DNA of 64,000 nt from Paenibacillus_AR mesotrionivorans (GTDB lineage Bacteria > Bacillota > Bacilli > Paenibacillales > NBRC-103111): positions 124,001-188,000 of the forward strand of contig NZ_JBJURJ010000009.1 in assembly GCF_046098205.1 (NCBI RefSeq), written 5' to 3'. Below are positions 41,458 to 50,587 of the stretch, one piece after another. The position numbers and the translations under genes are program-made. Every line of letters starts with the position of its first letter. Position 1 is the first letter of the stretch. The notes beneath the pieces were generated by a model. The model did not search any database and was not told where the DNA came from. It worked only from the letters and a program-made list of their open reading frames with translations.

Positions 41458-42585
41458 GTGAGCAAGCGGGATTATTACGAGGTGCTTGGCGTGGAAAAGG
41501 GCGCCAATGCGGAGGATATCAAGAAGGCTTTCCGCAAGGCGGCACGCCAGTATCATCCGGACGTGAACAAAGCCGCCGACGCGGAAGAGAAGTTCAAGGA
41601 AGCGAAGGAAGCATACGACGTGCTGAGCGACGACCAGAAGCGCGCCACCTATGACCGGTATGGCCATGTGGACCCGAACCAGGGTATGGGCGGCGGAGGC
41701 GGCTTCAACGGCCAGGACTTCGGCGGCTTCGGCGATATTTTCGATATGTTTTTCGGCGGGGGAGGCGGCCAGCGCCGCAATCCCAATGCGCCCCAACGGG
41801 GCAACGACCTGCAATATTCCATGACCATAGAGTTTAAGGAAGCGGTGTTCGGCAAGGAAATGGATATTACCATTCCCCGGACGGAAACCTGCGAAACCTG
41901 CCACGGCAACGGGGCAAAACCCGGCACCAAAGCGGAAACCTGTAATGTCTGCAAAGGCAGCGGCCAGCAGGAAGTGGTGCAGAACACCGCTTTCGGCCGG
42001 ATTGTCAACCGCAGAGTTTGCTCCGCGTGTAACGGCCAAGGCACGCTGATCAAGGATAAGTGTAATGATTGCCACGGCACCGGCAAGGTGAAGAAACAGC
42101 GGAAGATTCATGTGAAGATTCCCGCAGGTGTAGATGACGGAGCCCAGCTGCGGGTATCCGGCGAAGGGGAAGCCGGCACCAAGGGCGGCCCCTCCGGCGA
42201 TCTGTACATCGTCATCCGTGTGAAATCCCATGATTTCTTCGAGCGCGAAGGTGACGATATCTACTGCGAGGTGCCTCTCACCTTTGCCCAGGCTGCTCTG
42301 GGGGATGAAATCGAAATTCCTACGCTGACCGAAAAGGTGAAGCTGAAGATTCCCGCCGGCACTCAAACCGGCACCTTCTTCCGGCTCAAAGGAAAAGGAG
42401 TGCCGCGCCTCCGGGGTTACGGCCAAGGGGACCAGCACGTGAAGGTGGTGGTGGTAACCCCCTCCAACCTCACTGACGAGCAGAAGGAGCTCCTCCGCCA
42501 GTTCTCCGGTCTCAACGGGGAGTTTATGCATGAGAAGCAGCAGTCCTTGTTCGAGCGGATGAAAAAAGCATTTTTAGGCGAATAG
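41458..42585 (+). CDS. dnaJ: Chaperone DnaJ (Hsp40)
   Basis: This 375-residue type I Hsp40 starts with GTG at 41458 after AAGGCGGTGG. The J domain is DYYEVLGVEKGANAEDIKKA with the HPD motif in YHPDVNKA. A Gly/Phe-rich segment follows, then four zinc repeats CETCHGNG, CNVCKGSG, CSACNGQG and CNDCHGTG, and the C-terminal substrate domain. It stimulates DnaK ATPase. A long gap with a repeat array and a leader hairpin separates it from dnaK, so separate control is possible. Confidence 0.97.
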   Translation: MSKRDYYEVLGVEKGANAEDIKKAFRKAARQYHPDVNKAADAEEKFKEAKEAYDVLSDDQKRATYDRYGHVDPNQGMGGGGGFNGQDFGGFGDIFDMFFGGGGGQRRNPNAPQRGNDLQYSMTIEFKEAVFGKEMDITIPRTETCETCHGNGAKPGTKAETCNVCKGSGQQEVVQNTAFGRIVNRRVCSACNGQGTLIKDKCNDCHGTGKVKKQRKIHVKIPAGVDDGAQLRVSGEGEAGTKGGPSGDLYIVIRVKSHDFFEREGDDIYCEVPLTFAQAALGDEIEIPTLTEKVKLKIPAGTQTGTFFRLKGKGVPRLRGYGQGDQHVKVVVVTPSNLTDEQKELLRQFSGLNGEFMHEKQQSLFERMKKAFLGE

Positions 42586-42606
42586 CAGCAGCTGTTTTCA
42601 ACAAGC

Positions 42607-42643
42607 AAAAAGCCGGTTTCCCAAAGGGGAAGCCGGCTTTTTT
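42607..42643 (+). terminator. Terminator after dnaJ
   Basis: AAAGCCGGTTTCCC (42609-42622) pairs with GGGGAAGCCGGCTTT (42626-42640), followed by TTT. The A run on the left may also serve the convergent uppP gene. Confidence 0.9.
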
Positions 42644-42718
42644 GGCGGTATAAGAGGCAGTGATAATGGCGGCTGCGGACGCAGCCAATGAGCCAAGCGA
42701 ATCAGGCTATGTACTTAT

Positions 42719-43552
42719 TTACCGGAGCCAAAAGATAACGAGCACCAGCAAACCCAGTATAATCCGGTACCAGCCGAATACCTTAAAGTCATGCTTCCGG
42801 ATGTAATTCATCAGGAAACGGATAATGACCAACGATACCACAAACGCTACGGCCATCCCGACGATCAGCCAGACCAGCTCCTCAGACGAGAAGTTAAAGC
42901 CGAATTTCATCAGCTTCAGCAGGCTTGCCCCAAGCATGGTGGGCACCGCCAGGAAAAAGGTGAACTCTGCCGCAATGGTCCGCGAAACGCCCAGCACCAA
43001 TGCTCCCACGATGGTTGCTCCCGAACGGGAGGTGCCGGGGAAAATGGCGGCGATAAGCTGGAAAATCCCGATCAGGAACACAATCCGGTAGGTCAGCCCG
43101 CCGATATCGGTGACGGAGGCAATGCGGCCCTTGTTGTTGTTTTCGATGATGATAAACAGAATGCCCACCAGAACCAGCATCACGGCAACGGTCCCGTAGT
43201 TGTAAAAGATGGGATTCAGTTTGTCATCCAGAGTGACGGCATAAATCCCGGCCGGAATACAGCCAACGACAATTTTGGGCCACATGGAGAGAACATCCTT
43301 CTTCACCGTCAGCCCGCCCTTGAACGTAAACGGGACCAGCTTGCTCCAATAGATGACTACAACCGCCAGTATGGAGCCGAACTGGATCACTACCAGGAAC
43401 ATCTCCATAAATGCGGCGCTGGCATGCAGGGACAGAAATTCGTCCACCAGAATCATGTGCCCGGTACTGCTGATGGGCAGCCATTCGGTTATTCCCTGGA
43501 CAATACCGAGAAAAATCACTTTCAAAAGCTCCAGCCAATCCAAACTTGTCAT
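42719..43552 (-). CDS. uppP: Undecaprenyl-diphosphatase (BacA/UppP)
   Basis: This 277-residue membrane enzyme starts at 43552 with AAGGAAG upstream; the long in-frame extension is rejected. The catalytic motifs are GIVQGITEWLPISSTGHMIL and FPGTSRSGATIVGAL. It hydrolyses undecaprenyl pyrophosphate to recycle the lipid carrier of peptidoglycan synthesis, and extra copies give bacitracin tolerance. About eight membrane segments are visible. Its placement between dnaJ and prmA differs from B. subtilis, where those genes are adjacent. Confidence 0.95.
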   Translation of the reverse strand: MTSLDWLELLKVIFLGIVQGITEWLPISSTGHMILVDEFLSLHASAAFMEMFLVVIQFGSILAVVVIYWSKLVPFTFKGGLTVKKDVLSMWPKIVVGCIPAGIYAVTLDDKLNPIFYNYGTVAVMLVLVGILFIIIENNNKGRIASVTDIGGLTYRIVFLIGIFQLIAAIFPGTSRSGATIVGALVLGVSRTIAAEFTFFLAVPTMLGASLLKLMKFGFNFSSEELVWLIVGMAVAFVVSLVIIRFLMNYIRKHDFKVFGWYRIILGLLVLVIFWLR

Positions 43553-43800
43553 TGTAGCATCTTCCTTTTGATAGAGTAAAATTGCGGGATACGGTACCGC
43601 GGCGCGTGCAACCCCCATTATATACGCTAGGGACAAGGATAGTAAATCAAACGCTGCATAAGAATCGCCGCCCCGGCTTAACCTATGGGTGCCGCCGTTA
43701 CCCTTGTGTTTATATGACGGATGCCGGTTCCGATTTGTAGCAGGTGTCCCCAAAAATCCCTTTTTCCAGCAAAGTGTTCTCAAATAAGGAGGCCTATCAC

Positions 43801-43956
43801 ATGGATAAAAAGAATTTCTCCTTGCCCAAAACCGCTAAGCGGCTCCCCATTGTAAAAGCTCAGGATGTGGAGTTTTCCATGGACGAGGCGGATGCGGAAG
43901 ATCTGGAGGCTATGGAGCGTGCTGAGGCCGCGGAGAAGCGGCAGAATGAATTCTGA
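43801..43956 (+). CDS. YfhD-family small protein
   Basis: The 51-residue protein starts at ATG 43801, after AAGGAGG. It reads MDKKNFSLPKTAKRLPIVKA, then an acidic helix with VEFSMDEADAEDLEAMERAE, close to the YfhD pattern in which a LPKT-like start leads to vEfs.elADaeDlEA. YfhD proteins are small, soluble and widespread in Bacillales; their function is unknown. Its stop shares one base with the start of the next gene (TGATG), so the two are coupled. Confidence 0.75.
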   Translation: MDKKNFSLPKTAKRLPIVKAQDVEFSMDEADAEDLEAMERAEAAEKRQNEF

Positions 43957-44324
43957 TGGAAAAGAACGTATTGGCTTATTTCAAAACGCGGGATGAAGCG
44001 CAGGAAGTGCTGAACAAGCTGAAGGCGCTCCGGGTGGAGGACGCCCGGATTGACCATGTGGCCAAGTATCCCCAGGAGGCCCGGGAAATCCAGATTAATC
44101 CGGCTACCGGCAATGTCTCCAGTCTGGGTGAACTGACCCAGGAGGCAGAGGTAAACTCCCGTGATGCCGGCGTTCTGATGGCTGCCGACCCTGCCGCCAG
44201 CGGGCTAAGCGACGGAGGCGGCAACGGTGTGACCGGCAGGGATATTCTCTTAACTGCCATCGTGAACGAGTCCATCCATCATCAGGTGCTTCATCTGGTG
44301 GAGCAGGCGGGTGGAATGGTGTAA
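43956..44324 (+). CDS. Uncharacterised 122-residue protein coupled to YfhD
   Basis: I recognise no close family. The N-terminal half (LAYFKTRDEAQEVLNKLKAL then RVEDARIDHV) has the beta-alpha-beta pattern of YflT/GsiB-type stress proteins that bind through a ferredoxin-like fold. The C-terminal half is Gly/Ala-rich and ends in a helix (ESIHHQVLHLVEQAGGMV). It overlaps the yfhD-like gene by one base and ends the unit at a terminator. Coupling suggests a shared role, perhaps in stress or sporulation. Confidence 0.65.
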   Translation: MEKNVLAYFKTRDEAQEVLNKLKALRVEDARIDHVAKYPQEAREIQINPATGNVSSLGELTQEAEVNSRDAGVLMAADPAASGLSDGGGNGVTGRDILLTAIVNESIHHQVLHLVEQAGGMV

Positions 44325-44327
44325 AAG

Positions 44328-44367
44328 AAAAGCAGGAGTTCCCGTCCAAAAGGGCTCCTGCTTTTTG
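44328..44367. terminator. Bidirectional terminator
   Basis: AAAGCAGGAG (44328-44337) pairs with CTCCTGCTTT (44355-44364), with an inner CCC/GGG pair. T and A runs lie on both sides, between convergent genes. Confidence 0.85.
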
Positions 44368-44380
44368 CTTTTGATTAGGC

Positions 44381-45322
44381 TTAGGCGTTCTCCACTAAAG
44401 AATCGCACTGGTCTTTCAGTCTGCGCCATTGAATCTCCGTTTCCGAAGCCTGCTGCTCCAGGGCGTGGGTGATTCCGTCAACCTGGCGGATATAGCTGTG
44501 CAGCTTCTGGTCCGCCTTCTCAATCCGCTCCTGGACAAGAAAGTCGGTAATCCAGCCGTCCATAAAATAATCGCCCAAACGCAGCGTATCGCTGATATCT
44601 GTATCAAAGGCGGTCAGCTGCATCTTGACATCGTCCAGCTCATCGCGCAGCCGCAGCAGCTTCTTGCCGGCTTCCTTTGCATAGGTTTGAGCGGCTTGAA
44701 GCCGGCTGTGCTTCATATGTGTGGCAATGAAGCCCCCGCCGAGAATATCGAAGGTGCTCCAGTTTTCCGCGGAGTTCAAACTGGAATCGGCAATCTCCAA
44801 TGCGGCCAGAGCATCCCGTCCCGCTGCTGCCGCTTCCTTAAGCTCCGTCAGCCTGGTCCTGGCATCGGACATCTCCTCGGATAGCCGGACCAGCTCTCCT
44901 GCGAGCTCAGGCTTGAACCGGTGTATCAGCTGCTCCTTTTCCCGCATCAGCTCAGCAAGAAGCATTTCCGCAGAGCCGGTGGCCAGCAGCTTTTCCTTAA
45001 GCTCGGCCTTCTCAAGCTCAGCCTCCTCCAGCAATGCCGCGGCCTGATCATATTTGAGCCGGGCCTCCAGCACCTCCTTTTCCTCCTGGCCCAGCTTCTC
45101 GTCCTTCTGTCCGGTAAGGGTGTACCATAGATTGGAAACACTCATGGACAAAAGGCGCTCCACATCCTCCTCCTCCTGCGCAACCACTGCCCGCCATAAA
45201 AAGGTTTGCTTCTCCAAATCCCGGCAGCGTTTATTCACAGCTGAAAGCTGCTGCTCCCACCTTTCTTTGTTGCGGATGTTTTCCTTGCACTCTGCATGTC
45301 TCCGGTTCCATTCCTCAAACAT
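44381..45322 (-). CDS. Coiled-coil protein of unknown function
   Basis: The protein has 313 residues from ATG 45322, with GGAGG upstream; the 69 preceding in-frame codons overlap the prmA promoter area and lack a site. Two long charged coiled coils (about 10-170 and 220-310) flank a striking glycine motif ENWSTFDILGGGFIATHMKH (about 180-200). Similar NW.T.D.LGGG motifs occur in uncharacterised Bacillales proteins. There is no signal peptide or clear membrane segment, though the glycine motif could touch a membrane. It is read away from prmA. Function unknown. Confidence 0.75.
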   Translation of the reverse strand: MFEEWNRRHAECKENIRNKERWEQQLSAVNKRCRDLEKQTFLWRAVVAQEEEDVERLLSMSVSNLWYTLTGQKDEKLGQEEKEVLEARLKYDQAAALLEEAELEKAELKEKLLATGSAEMLLAELMREKEQLIHRFKPELAGELVRLSEEMSDARTRLTELKEAAAAGRDALAALEIADSSLNSAENWSTFDILGGGFIATHMKHSRLQAAQTYAKEAGKKLLRLRDELDDVKMQLTAFDTDISDTLRLGDYFMDGWITDFLVQERIEKADQKLHSYIRQVDGITHALEQQASETEIQWRRLKDQCDSLVENA

Positions 45323-45460
45323 CGGCCATCCTCCGTTCAATTTGTTTCTCTTGTTAAATACGCGAATTTTGCCTATATCGTTTCGGTTGTAGTAGAATAG
45401 AGGGACGTGCGGCCAAATTGCCGCTTTACCTATGAGAATCGACCGGGAGGATTTACGGAT

Positions 45461-46432
45461 ATGCGTTGGTACGAAATTACGGTTCACACCACGGAAGAAG
45501 CAATTGAAATGATCTCCAACTTTCTCCATGAGCTGGGCGCAGGCGGCGTCACCATCGAGGAATCGGGCACGCTGAACAAGCAGCGGGACACATCACTCGG
45601 CCAATGGTACGAAAAACCGTTGAACGATATTCCCGAAGGCCGCGCGGTGATTCAGGGGTATTTTCCCCAGGGCACCGGAATGGATGACATTCTGGCTCAG
45701 CTGAAGGAATCGGTGGCGGAGCTTTCGGACTATGACATCGATACGGGCAATCCCCAGTTCAGCATGAAGGAAGTGGACGAGGAGGATTGGGCCACAGCCT
45801 GGAAGCAGTATTTTAAGCCATTGCGCGTGTCTGACCGCCTCACCATCAAACCGACCTGGGAGGAGTACGAGGCAGGCCCGGAGGAAATCATTCTGGAGCT
45901 GGATCCGGGTATGGCCTTCGGCACCGGCACCCATGCCACAACCGCCCTTTGTCTGCGCACCTTGGAGAGTGTTGTGAAGCTTGGGGATGAGGTCATTGAT
46001 GTGGGCACCGGCTCAGGCATTCTGTCCATTGCCGCCGCCAAGCTGGGCGCAAGCCATGTGCTTGCCCTGGATTTGGACCCGGTAGCCGTCTCCAGCGCCA
46101 CGGAGAATACCCGTTTGAACGGCCTGGAAGAGACAATTACAGTTGTGGAAAGCGATCTGCTGAAGGCCATCCGGACTCAGGCCGAAGGAAAAGAGGGGTT
46201 GGGAGTTACCCTTCCGGTACAGGTCGTAGTCGCCAATATTCTGGCTGAAATTATTCTTCTGTTCGTCGCCGATGTGTTCGAAGCGCTGCAAAGCGGAGGC
46301 ACCTATATCGCGTCGGGCATCATCAAGCAAAAGCAGGCGGAGGTGGAACGGGCCTTAACCGAGGCCGGCTTCCGGGTGGAAGACCGTTACGAGGAGACAG
46401 ATTGGGTGGCGATTGTTGCCAGAAAGCCATAG
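45461..46432 (+). CDS. prmA: Ribosomal protein L11 methyltransferase
   Basis: This 323-residue enzyme starts at ATG 45461 after GGGAGG. The N-terminal substrate domain (MRWYEITVHTTEEAIEMISN) is followed by the SAM domain: DPGMAFGTGTHATTALCL, VIDVGTGSGILSIAAAKLGA, LALDLDPVAV and VVANILAEIIL. PrmA trimethylates lysines and the N-terminus of ribosomal protein L11. All motifs are intact, and rsmE and mtaB follow as in Bacillus, with one protease gene inserted. Confidence 0.96.
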   Translation: MRWYEITVHTTEEAIEMISNFLHELGAGGVTIEESGTLNKQRDTSLGQWYEKPLNDIPEGRAVIQGYFPQGTGMDDILAQLKESVAELSDYDIDTGNPQFSMKEVDEEDWATAWKQYFKPLRVSDRLTIKPTWEEYEAGPEEIILELDPGMAFGTGTHATTALCLRTLESVVKLGDEVIDVGTGSGILSIAAAKLGASHVLALDLDPVAVSSATENTRLNGLEETITVVESDLLKAIRTQAEGKEGLGVTLPVQVVVANILAEIILLFVADVFEALQSGGTYIASGIIKQKQAEVERALTEAGFRVEDRYEETDWVAIVARKP

Positions 46433-46439
46433 GTGATGC

Positions 46440-47147
46440 ATGAATAATCTGTTCGGCATTCAGTTTGATGTATTGCCGTTCTATCTGATTGTAATAGTGT
46501 TGGCGTTTACGTTGCATGAATTTGCCCATGCCTATGTGGCGGACCGCTTCGGCGATCCCACTCCCCGGTCCATGGGCCGACTGACCTTGAATCCTCGTGT
46601 TCATATTGATATCATGGGCATTCTGTTAGTCTTTCTGGCAGGTTTCGGCTGGGCGCGTCCGGTTCTGATCCGCTCCAGCTTCTTCAAAAAGCCGCGGCTG
46701 ATGAGTGTGCTGGTTTCTGTAGCGGGACCCTTGTCCAACCTGGTTCTGGCTGTGGTGGGGGTATTGACGGCTTTTCTGCTGTCCCACTTCAATGCCTACG
46801 AGGCAATGTCGGTTGGGGTGTTCCGGGCGGTTTCCATCTTTTTGCAAATGCATATTCTCTTGAATTTGGGGTTGTTTATCTTTAATCTTCTGCCGCTGCC
46901 GCCCTTGGACGGTTACCGGATTATTTATGAATTCCTCCCGGTGCAATGGCGGGAGCGGATGCGGACCTTTGAACAGTATGCGGTTTTGGTTTTTCTTGTG
47001 ATTGTGCTGATTCATCCGCTGTATAGTGTGACCCTGGGACCGGTCCTGGATTTGCGGTGGGATCTGCTGCGGGGGATTAACCAGCTGTTTGTTATGCTGT
47101 TCGGGAGTCACGAGCAGCTGTCCAAAATCGGGATTCTGATGCTGTAG
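46440..47147 (+). CDS. Site-2 protease family (M50) membrane metalloprotease
   Basis: This 235-residue protein has about five membrane segments. The zinc motif HEFAH lies in VLAFTLHEFAHAYVADRFGD, and the second metal site in NLLPLPPLDGYRI. It belongs to the short, PDZ-free M50B group close to YwhC-type proteases. Such enzymes cut membrane-embedded substrates, for example anti-sigma factors, but no substrate is indicated here. It lies seven bases after prmA and is probably cotranscribed with it. Confidence 0.9.
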   Translation: MNNLFGIQFDVLPFYLIVIVLAFTLHEFAHAYVADRFGDPTPRSMGRLTLNPRVHIDIMGILLVFLAGFGWARPVLIRSSFFKKPRLMSVLVSVAGPLSNLVLAVVGVLTAFLLSHFNAYEAMSVGVFRAVSIFLQMHILLNLGLFIFNLLPLPPLDGYRIIYEFLPVQWRERMRTFEQYAVLVFLVIVLIHPLYSVTLGPVLDLRWDLLRGINQLFVMLFGSHEQLSKIGILML

Positions 47148-47306
47148 AGTCGCTCCGGGAGTTAAGTCCGTTGGAAATGGCGCCGTTAGCCGGGGCCGTT
47201 CAACCGGGCTTAACTTCGAGGCGTTTTTGGCGGGTAGAAGGAGTACATCGTTATTGCAGGCCTGCAGATGGCCGTAAGCTCTCAACAAGAAAGGTTGGCG
47301 TAGGCC

Positions 47307-48077
47307 ATGCAACGTTATTTTGTGCCGCCGGAGCAATTGGAAGGCAATCTGGCGAGGTTAACTGGCGACGACGCCCATCATCTGGTGAAGGTGATGCGCG
47401 CTGAACCCGGCGAGGAAATTATTATAAGCAACGGCTTGGACCGGGAGGTGCTGGCCCGGGTGTCTGACATCGGCAAAGGGCTGGTAGAGGCGGAGGTAGT
47501 CCGGGAGCTTCCGATGGATAAAGAGGCGACCGTAGAGGTGTGGATCGCCCAAAGCCTGCCCAAGGGGGACAAGCTGGAGACGGTCATCCAGAAGTGTACG
47601 GAGCTTGGGGCAGACCGGTTTATTCCCTTTTTGTCCAAACGGACGGTTGTGCAATATGATGACAAAAAAGAGGCCAAACGTGTGGAGCGTTGGTCCAAAA
47701 TTGCCAAGGAAGCGGCGGAGCAGGCGCACCGGAACCGGGTTCCGGCTGTGGAAACACCGGTAAGCTGGAAGCGGCTTTTGGAGCTGGTGAAGGAAACGGA
47801 TCTGGCCTTGTTCTGTTATGAGCTGGAAAGCGGGCTCACCCTGCGGGAGCGGCTGGCGGAGCAATTGAGCTCCCCTGCGGCTGACGGGCGCCGCCCGAGA
47901 ATCCTGGTTCTGGTAGGCCCGGAAGGGGGCTTTACGGAGCAGGAGGCCCTGGAGGCGGAGGCTGCCGGCTGCAGGAGCATCAGTCTAGGCAAACGGATTT
48001 TGCGTACGGAAACTGCCGCAATGGCGGCGTTGGCTTGCATTATGTATGAATCGGGAGAAATGGGAGGGAAGAGCTGA
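47307..48077 (+). CDS. rsmE: 16S rRNA (uracil1498-N3)-methyltransferase
   Basis: This 256-residue SPOUT-class methyltransferase has an N-terminal PUA-like domain (MQRYFVPPEQLEGNLARLTG, DAHHLVKVMR). The knotted SAM site is VGPEGGFTEQEALEAEAAGC followed by LGKRILRTETAAMAAL. It methylates U1498 of 16S rRNA. An imperfect hairpin (47161-47214) lies in the 160-base gap upstream. Its last base is the first base of the mtaB start. Confidence 0.96.
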   Translation: MQRYFVPPEQLEGNLARLTGDDAHHLVKVMRAEPGEEIIISNGLDREVLARVSDIGKGLVEAEVVRELPMDKEATVEVWIAQSLPKGDKLETVIQKCTELGADRFIPFLSKRTVVQYDDKKEAKRVERWSKIAKEAAEQAHRNRVPAVETPVSWKRLLELVKETDLALFCYELESGLTLRERLAEQLSSPAADGRRPRILVLVGPEGGFTEQEALEAEAAGCRSISLGKRILRTETAAMAALACIMYESGEMGGKS

Positions 48078-49414
48078 TGGCAAGGGTTGCGTTTCATACC
48101 TTGGGCTGCAAGGTGAATTTTTATGAGACGGAAGGGATCTGGCAGCTCTTCCGCAACGAGGGCTACGAAAAGGCGGAGTTTGAAGAAAAGGCGGATGTGT
48201 ATGTGATTAACACCTGCACGGTCACCAATACAGGGGACAAAAAAAGCCGCCAGGCTATCCGCCGCGCCATCCGCCGCAATCCGGAGGCGATTATTGCCGT
48301 TACCGGATGTTATGCCCAGACTGCGCCTGCGGAGATTGCCGCCATCCCCGGCGTGGATATTGTCATCGGCACCCAGGACCGGGACAAGATGATGGACCTG
48401 GTCCACAAGTATCAGGCGGAAAGAGCGCCAATCAACGCCGTCCGCAATATCATGAAAACCCGGGAATTCGAGGAGCTGGATGTTCCCGAATTTACCGGCC
48501 ATACCCGGGCGTTCCTGAAAATCCAGGAGGGCTGCAATAACTTCTGCACCTTCTGCATCATTCCTTGGTCCAGAGGGCTTATCCGCAGCCGCAAGCCGGA
48601 AAGTGTGCTGGCCCAGGCCAGACAGCTGGTGGAGACAGGCTATGAGGAAATTGTGCTGGCGGGTATTCATACCGGCGGGTACGGGGAGGATCTGGACGGC
48701 TACAATCTGGCCATGCTGCTGCGGGATTTGGACAAGGTGGACGGTCTCAAGCGAATCCGCATCAGCTCCATTGAAGCCAGCCAAATTGACGAGCAGATTC
48801 TGGACGTGCTGGGCTCCTCCTCCAAAATGTGCCGCCATTTGCACATTCCCCTGCAGGCCGGGGATGATACGGTGCTGGCTGCCATGCGCCGGAAGTATAC
48901 CACGGCGGAATTTGGCCGCAAGCTGGAACTGATCCACAGAACCATGCCGGATGTGGCGGTAACCACGGATGTGATTACCGGTTTTCCCGGCGAAACCGTG
49001 GAGATGTTTGAGAGCGGCCTGCATTTTATGGAACGGATGCAGTTTGCGGATATGCATATCTTCCCTTATTCGAAACGGACGGGCACACCTGCCGCCAGGA
49101 TGGACGGGCAGATTCCGGAGGAGGAGAAGAACCGCCGGGTCAGCCTGCTGATGGAGCTGTCCTCCCGGATGCGGCTGGAGTATTCCAAGCGCTTCGCCGG
49201 ACAGATCCTGGAGGTCATCCCGGAGATGGGCGCCTACGAAGGCGACGGGGATGTGGAGCTGATCGGACATTCGGACAATTATCTGCATATTGCCTTCTCC
49301 GGACCCAAGGAGCTGGCAGGGCGGATGGTTCAGGTTCGTATGACAGAGGCGGGAGTCCCCTATTGCCGGGGTGTTAGGCTCAATGAGACAGTAATGTCCG
49401 GGTTTTCCCGTTAA
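48077..49414 (+). CDS. mtaB: tRNA t6A37 methylthiotransferase MtaB
   Basis: This 445-residue radical SAM enzyme has an N-terminal UPF0004 domain (VAFHTLGCKVNFYETEGIW, VYVINTCTVTN and TGCYAQ with cluster cysteines). The radical SAM motif is CNNFCTFC (Cys153, Cys157, Cys160), and a C-terminal TRAM domain ends the protein. It adds a methylthio group to t6A at position 37 of ANN-decoding tRNAs. TGATG coupling to rsmE matches the conserved rsmE-yqeV pair. Confidence 0.95.
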   Translation: MARVAFHTLGCKVNFYETEGIWQLFRNEGYEKAEFEEKADVYVINTCTVTNTGDKKSRQAIRRAIRRNPEAIIAVTGCYAQTAPAEIAAIPGVDIVIGTQDRDKMMDLVHKYQAERAPINAVRNIMKTREFEELDVPEFTGHTRAFLKIQEGCNNFCTFCIIPWSRGLIRSRKPESVLAQARQLVETGYEEIVLAGIHTGGYGEDLDGYNLAMLLRDLDKVDGLKRIRISSIEASQIDEQILDVLGSSSKMCRHLHIPLQAGDDTVLAAMRRKYTTAEFGRKLELIHRTMPDVAVTTDVITGFPGETVEMFESGLHFMERMQFADMHIFPYSKRTGTPAARMDGQIPEEEKNRRVSLLMELSSRMRLEYSKRFAGQILEVIPEMGAYEGDGDVELIGHSDNYLHIAFSGPKELAGRMVQVRMTEAGVPYCRGVRLNETVMSGFSR

Positions 49415-49443
49415 GAGCAGGTTTTAAAGTCTTCAGTAAGGGG

Positions 49444-49911
49444 ATGAATAAAAGCGTGAAGGAAATATCCGCCGGAGGAGTGGTGTACCGGAACTTCGAA
49501 GGACGGCAGCAAATTCAGCTGATTCAGGACCGGTACGGAAAAATTACGCTTCCCAAAGGAAAGATGGAGACCGGTGAAACCGTCAAGGAAACCGCGCTCC
49601 GGGAAATCCGGGAGGAGACGGGGATTACGGGGCGCATTATCAAGCCGCTGGATGTGATCCGTTACCAATATCATCTTCCGCGGGTGGGGCTTGTCCACAA
49701 GGAGGTCCATTATTATCTGGTAGAGGCGGAAGGCGGAACGCTTAAGCCCCAGGTGGAGGAAATCCGGGGAGTGGAATGGCTGGAGGTGCCGGATGCGGCT
49801 TACCGACAGCGCAAAAACGGCTATGCCAATAATGATTCCATCCTGCACAAGGCGTTGTGGGAATTGGGATATGACGAGAAGGGGATGAAGCGAAACGATG
49901 GAAACCATTAA
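49444..49911 (+). CDS. Nudix hydrolase
   Basis: This 155-residue protein carries a complete Nudix box from Gly39 to Ile61: GKMETGETVKETALREIREE followed by TGI. It begins EISAGGVVYRNFEGRQQIQL and resembles the diadenosine/8-oxo-dGTP group, but the substrate is not fixed by motif. TAAGGGG precedes ATG 49444. It overlaps deoC by 14 bases, so the two are coupled and may share a nucleotide-recycling role. Confidence 0.9.
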   Translation: MNKSVKEISAGGVVYRNFEGRQQIQLIQDRYGKITLPKGKMETGETVKETALREIREETGITGRIIKPLDVIRYQYHLPRVGLVHKEVHYYLVEAEGGTLKPQVEEIRGVEWLEVPDAAYRQRKNGYANNDSILHKALWELGYDEKGMKRNDGNH

Positions 49912-50572
49912 TTTGGGCGGATTTATCGACCATACGCTGTTAAAGGCGGATGCTACGTCGCAGGCTATCGAGAAGCTGTGCCGGGAAGCGGTGGAGCATC
50001 AATTTTACAGCGTTTGCGTCAACGGGGTTTGGGTGCCGTACTGCAAGGAGCTTCTGAAGGGTTCGGAGGTTAAAATCAGTGTGGTGTGCGGATTCCCACT
50101 TGGAGCGAACACACCCAAAGCCAAAGCAGCGGAGGCGGCGGATGCCGTGGAGAACGGCGCCAATGAAATTGACATGGTGCTGCAGATCGGCCAGCTGCTG
50201 GAGGGGCGTCTGGACCAGGTGGAGGATGATATCCGCCAGGTGGTGAAGGCTGTGGAAGGAAGCGCCATCGTGAAGGTAATCTTCGAAACGGGCTTCCTCA
50301 ATGATAAGCAAAAGGAAACGGCTTGCCGGCTTTCGGAGCAGGCCGGGGCCCATTACGTAAAAACCTCCACCGGCTTCGGTCCGGGAGGAGCGACAGTGGA
50401 GGATATCCGTCTGATGCGTGCCTCCGTTTCGCCCCATATCGGCGTGAAGGCGTCAGGCGGCGTGCGGGATAGAGCGGCAGCCCTCCTGATGATCGAAGCG
50501 GGTGCAACCCGTCTGGGTACCAGCTCCGGTGTGGCGATTGTATCGGGTGCAGCAGGCGGCAGCGGTTATTAA
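49898..50572 (+). CDS. deoC: Deoxyribose-phosphate aldolase
   Basis: The 224-residue DERA enzyme has FIDHTLLKADATSQAI, VCVNGVWVP, CGFPLGANTPKAKAAEA and the Schiff-base lysine in HYVKTSTGFGPGGAT (Lys155), plus KASGGVRD. It splits 2-deoxyribose 5-phosphate into glyceraldehyde 3-phosphate and acetaldehyde. It overlaps the Nudix gene. No other deo genes are adjacent. Confidence 0.96.
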   Translation: METINLGGFIDHTLLKADATSQAIEKLCREAVEHQFYSVCVNGVWVPYCKELLKGSEVKISVVCGFPLGANTPKAKAAEAADAVENGANEIDMVLQIGQLLEGRLDQVEDDIRQVVKAVEGSAIVKVIFETGFLNDKQKETACRLSEQAGAHYVKTSTGFGPGGATVEDIRLMRASVSPHIGVKASGGVRDRAAALLMIEAGATRLGTSSGVAIVSGAAGGSGY

Positions 50573-50587
50573 GGAGCTGCGGCACTG

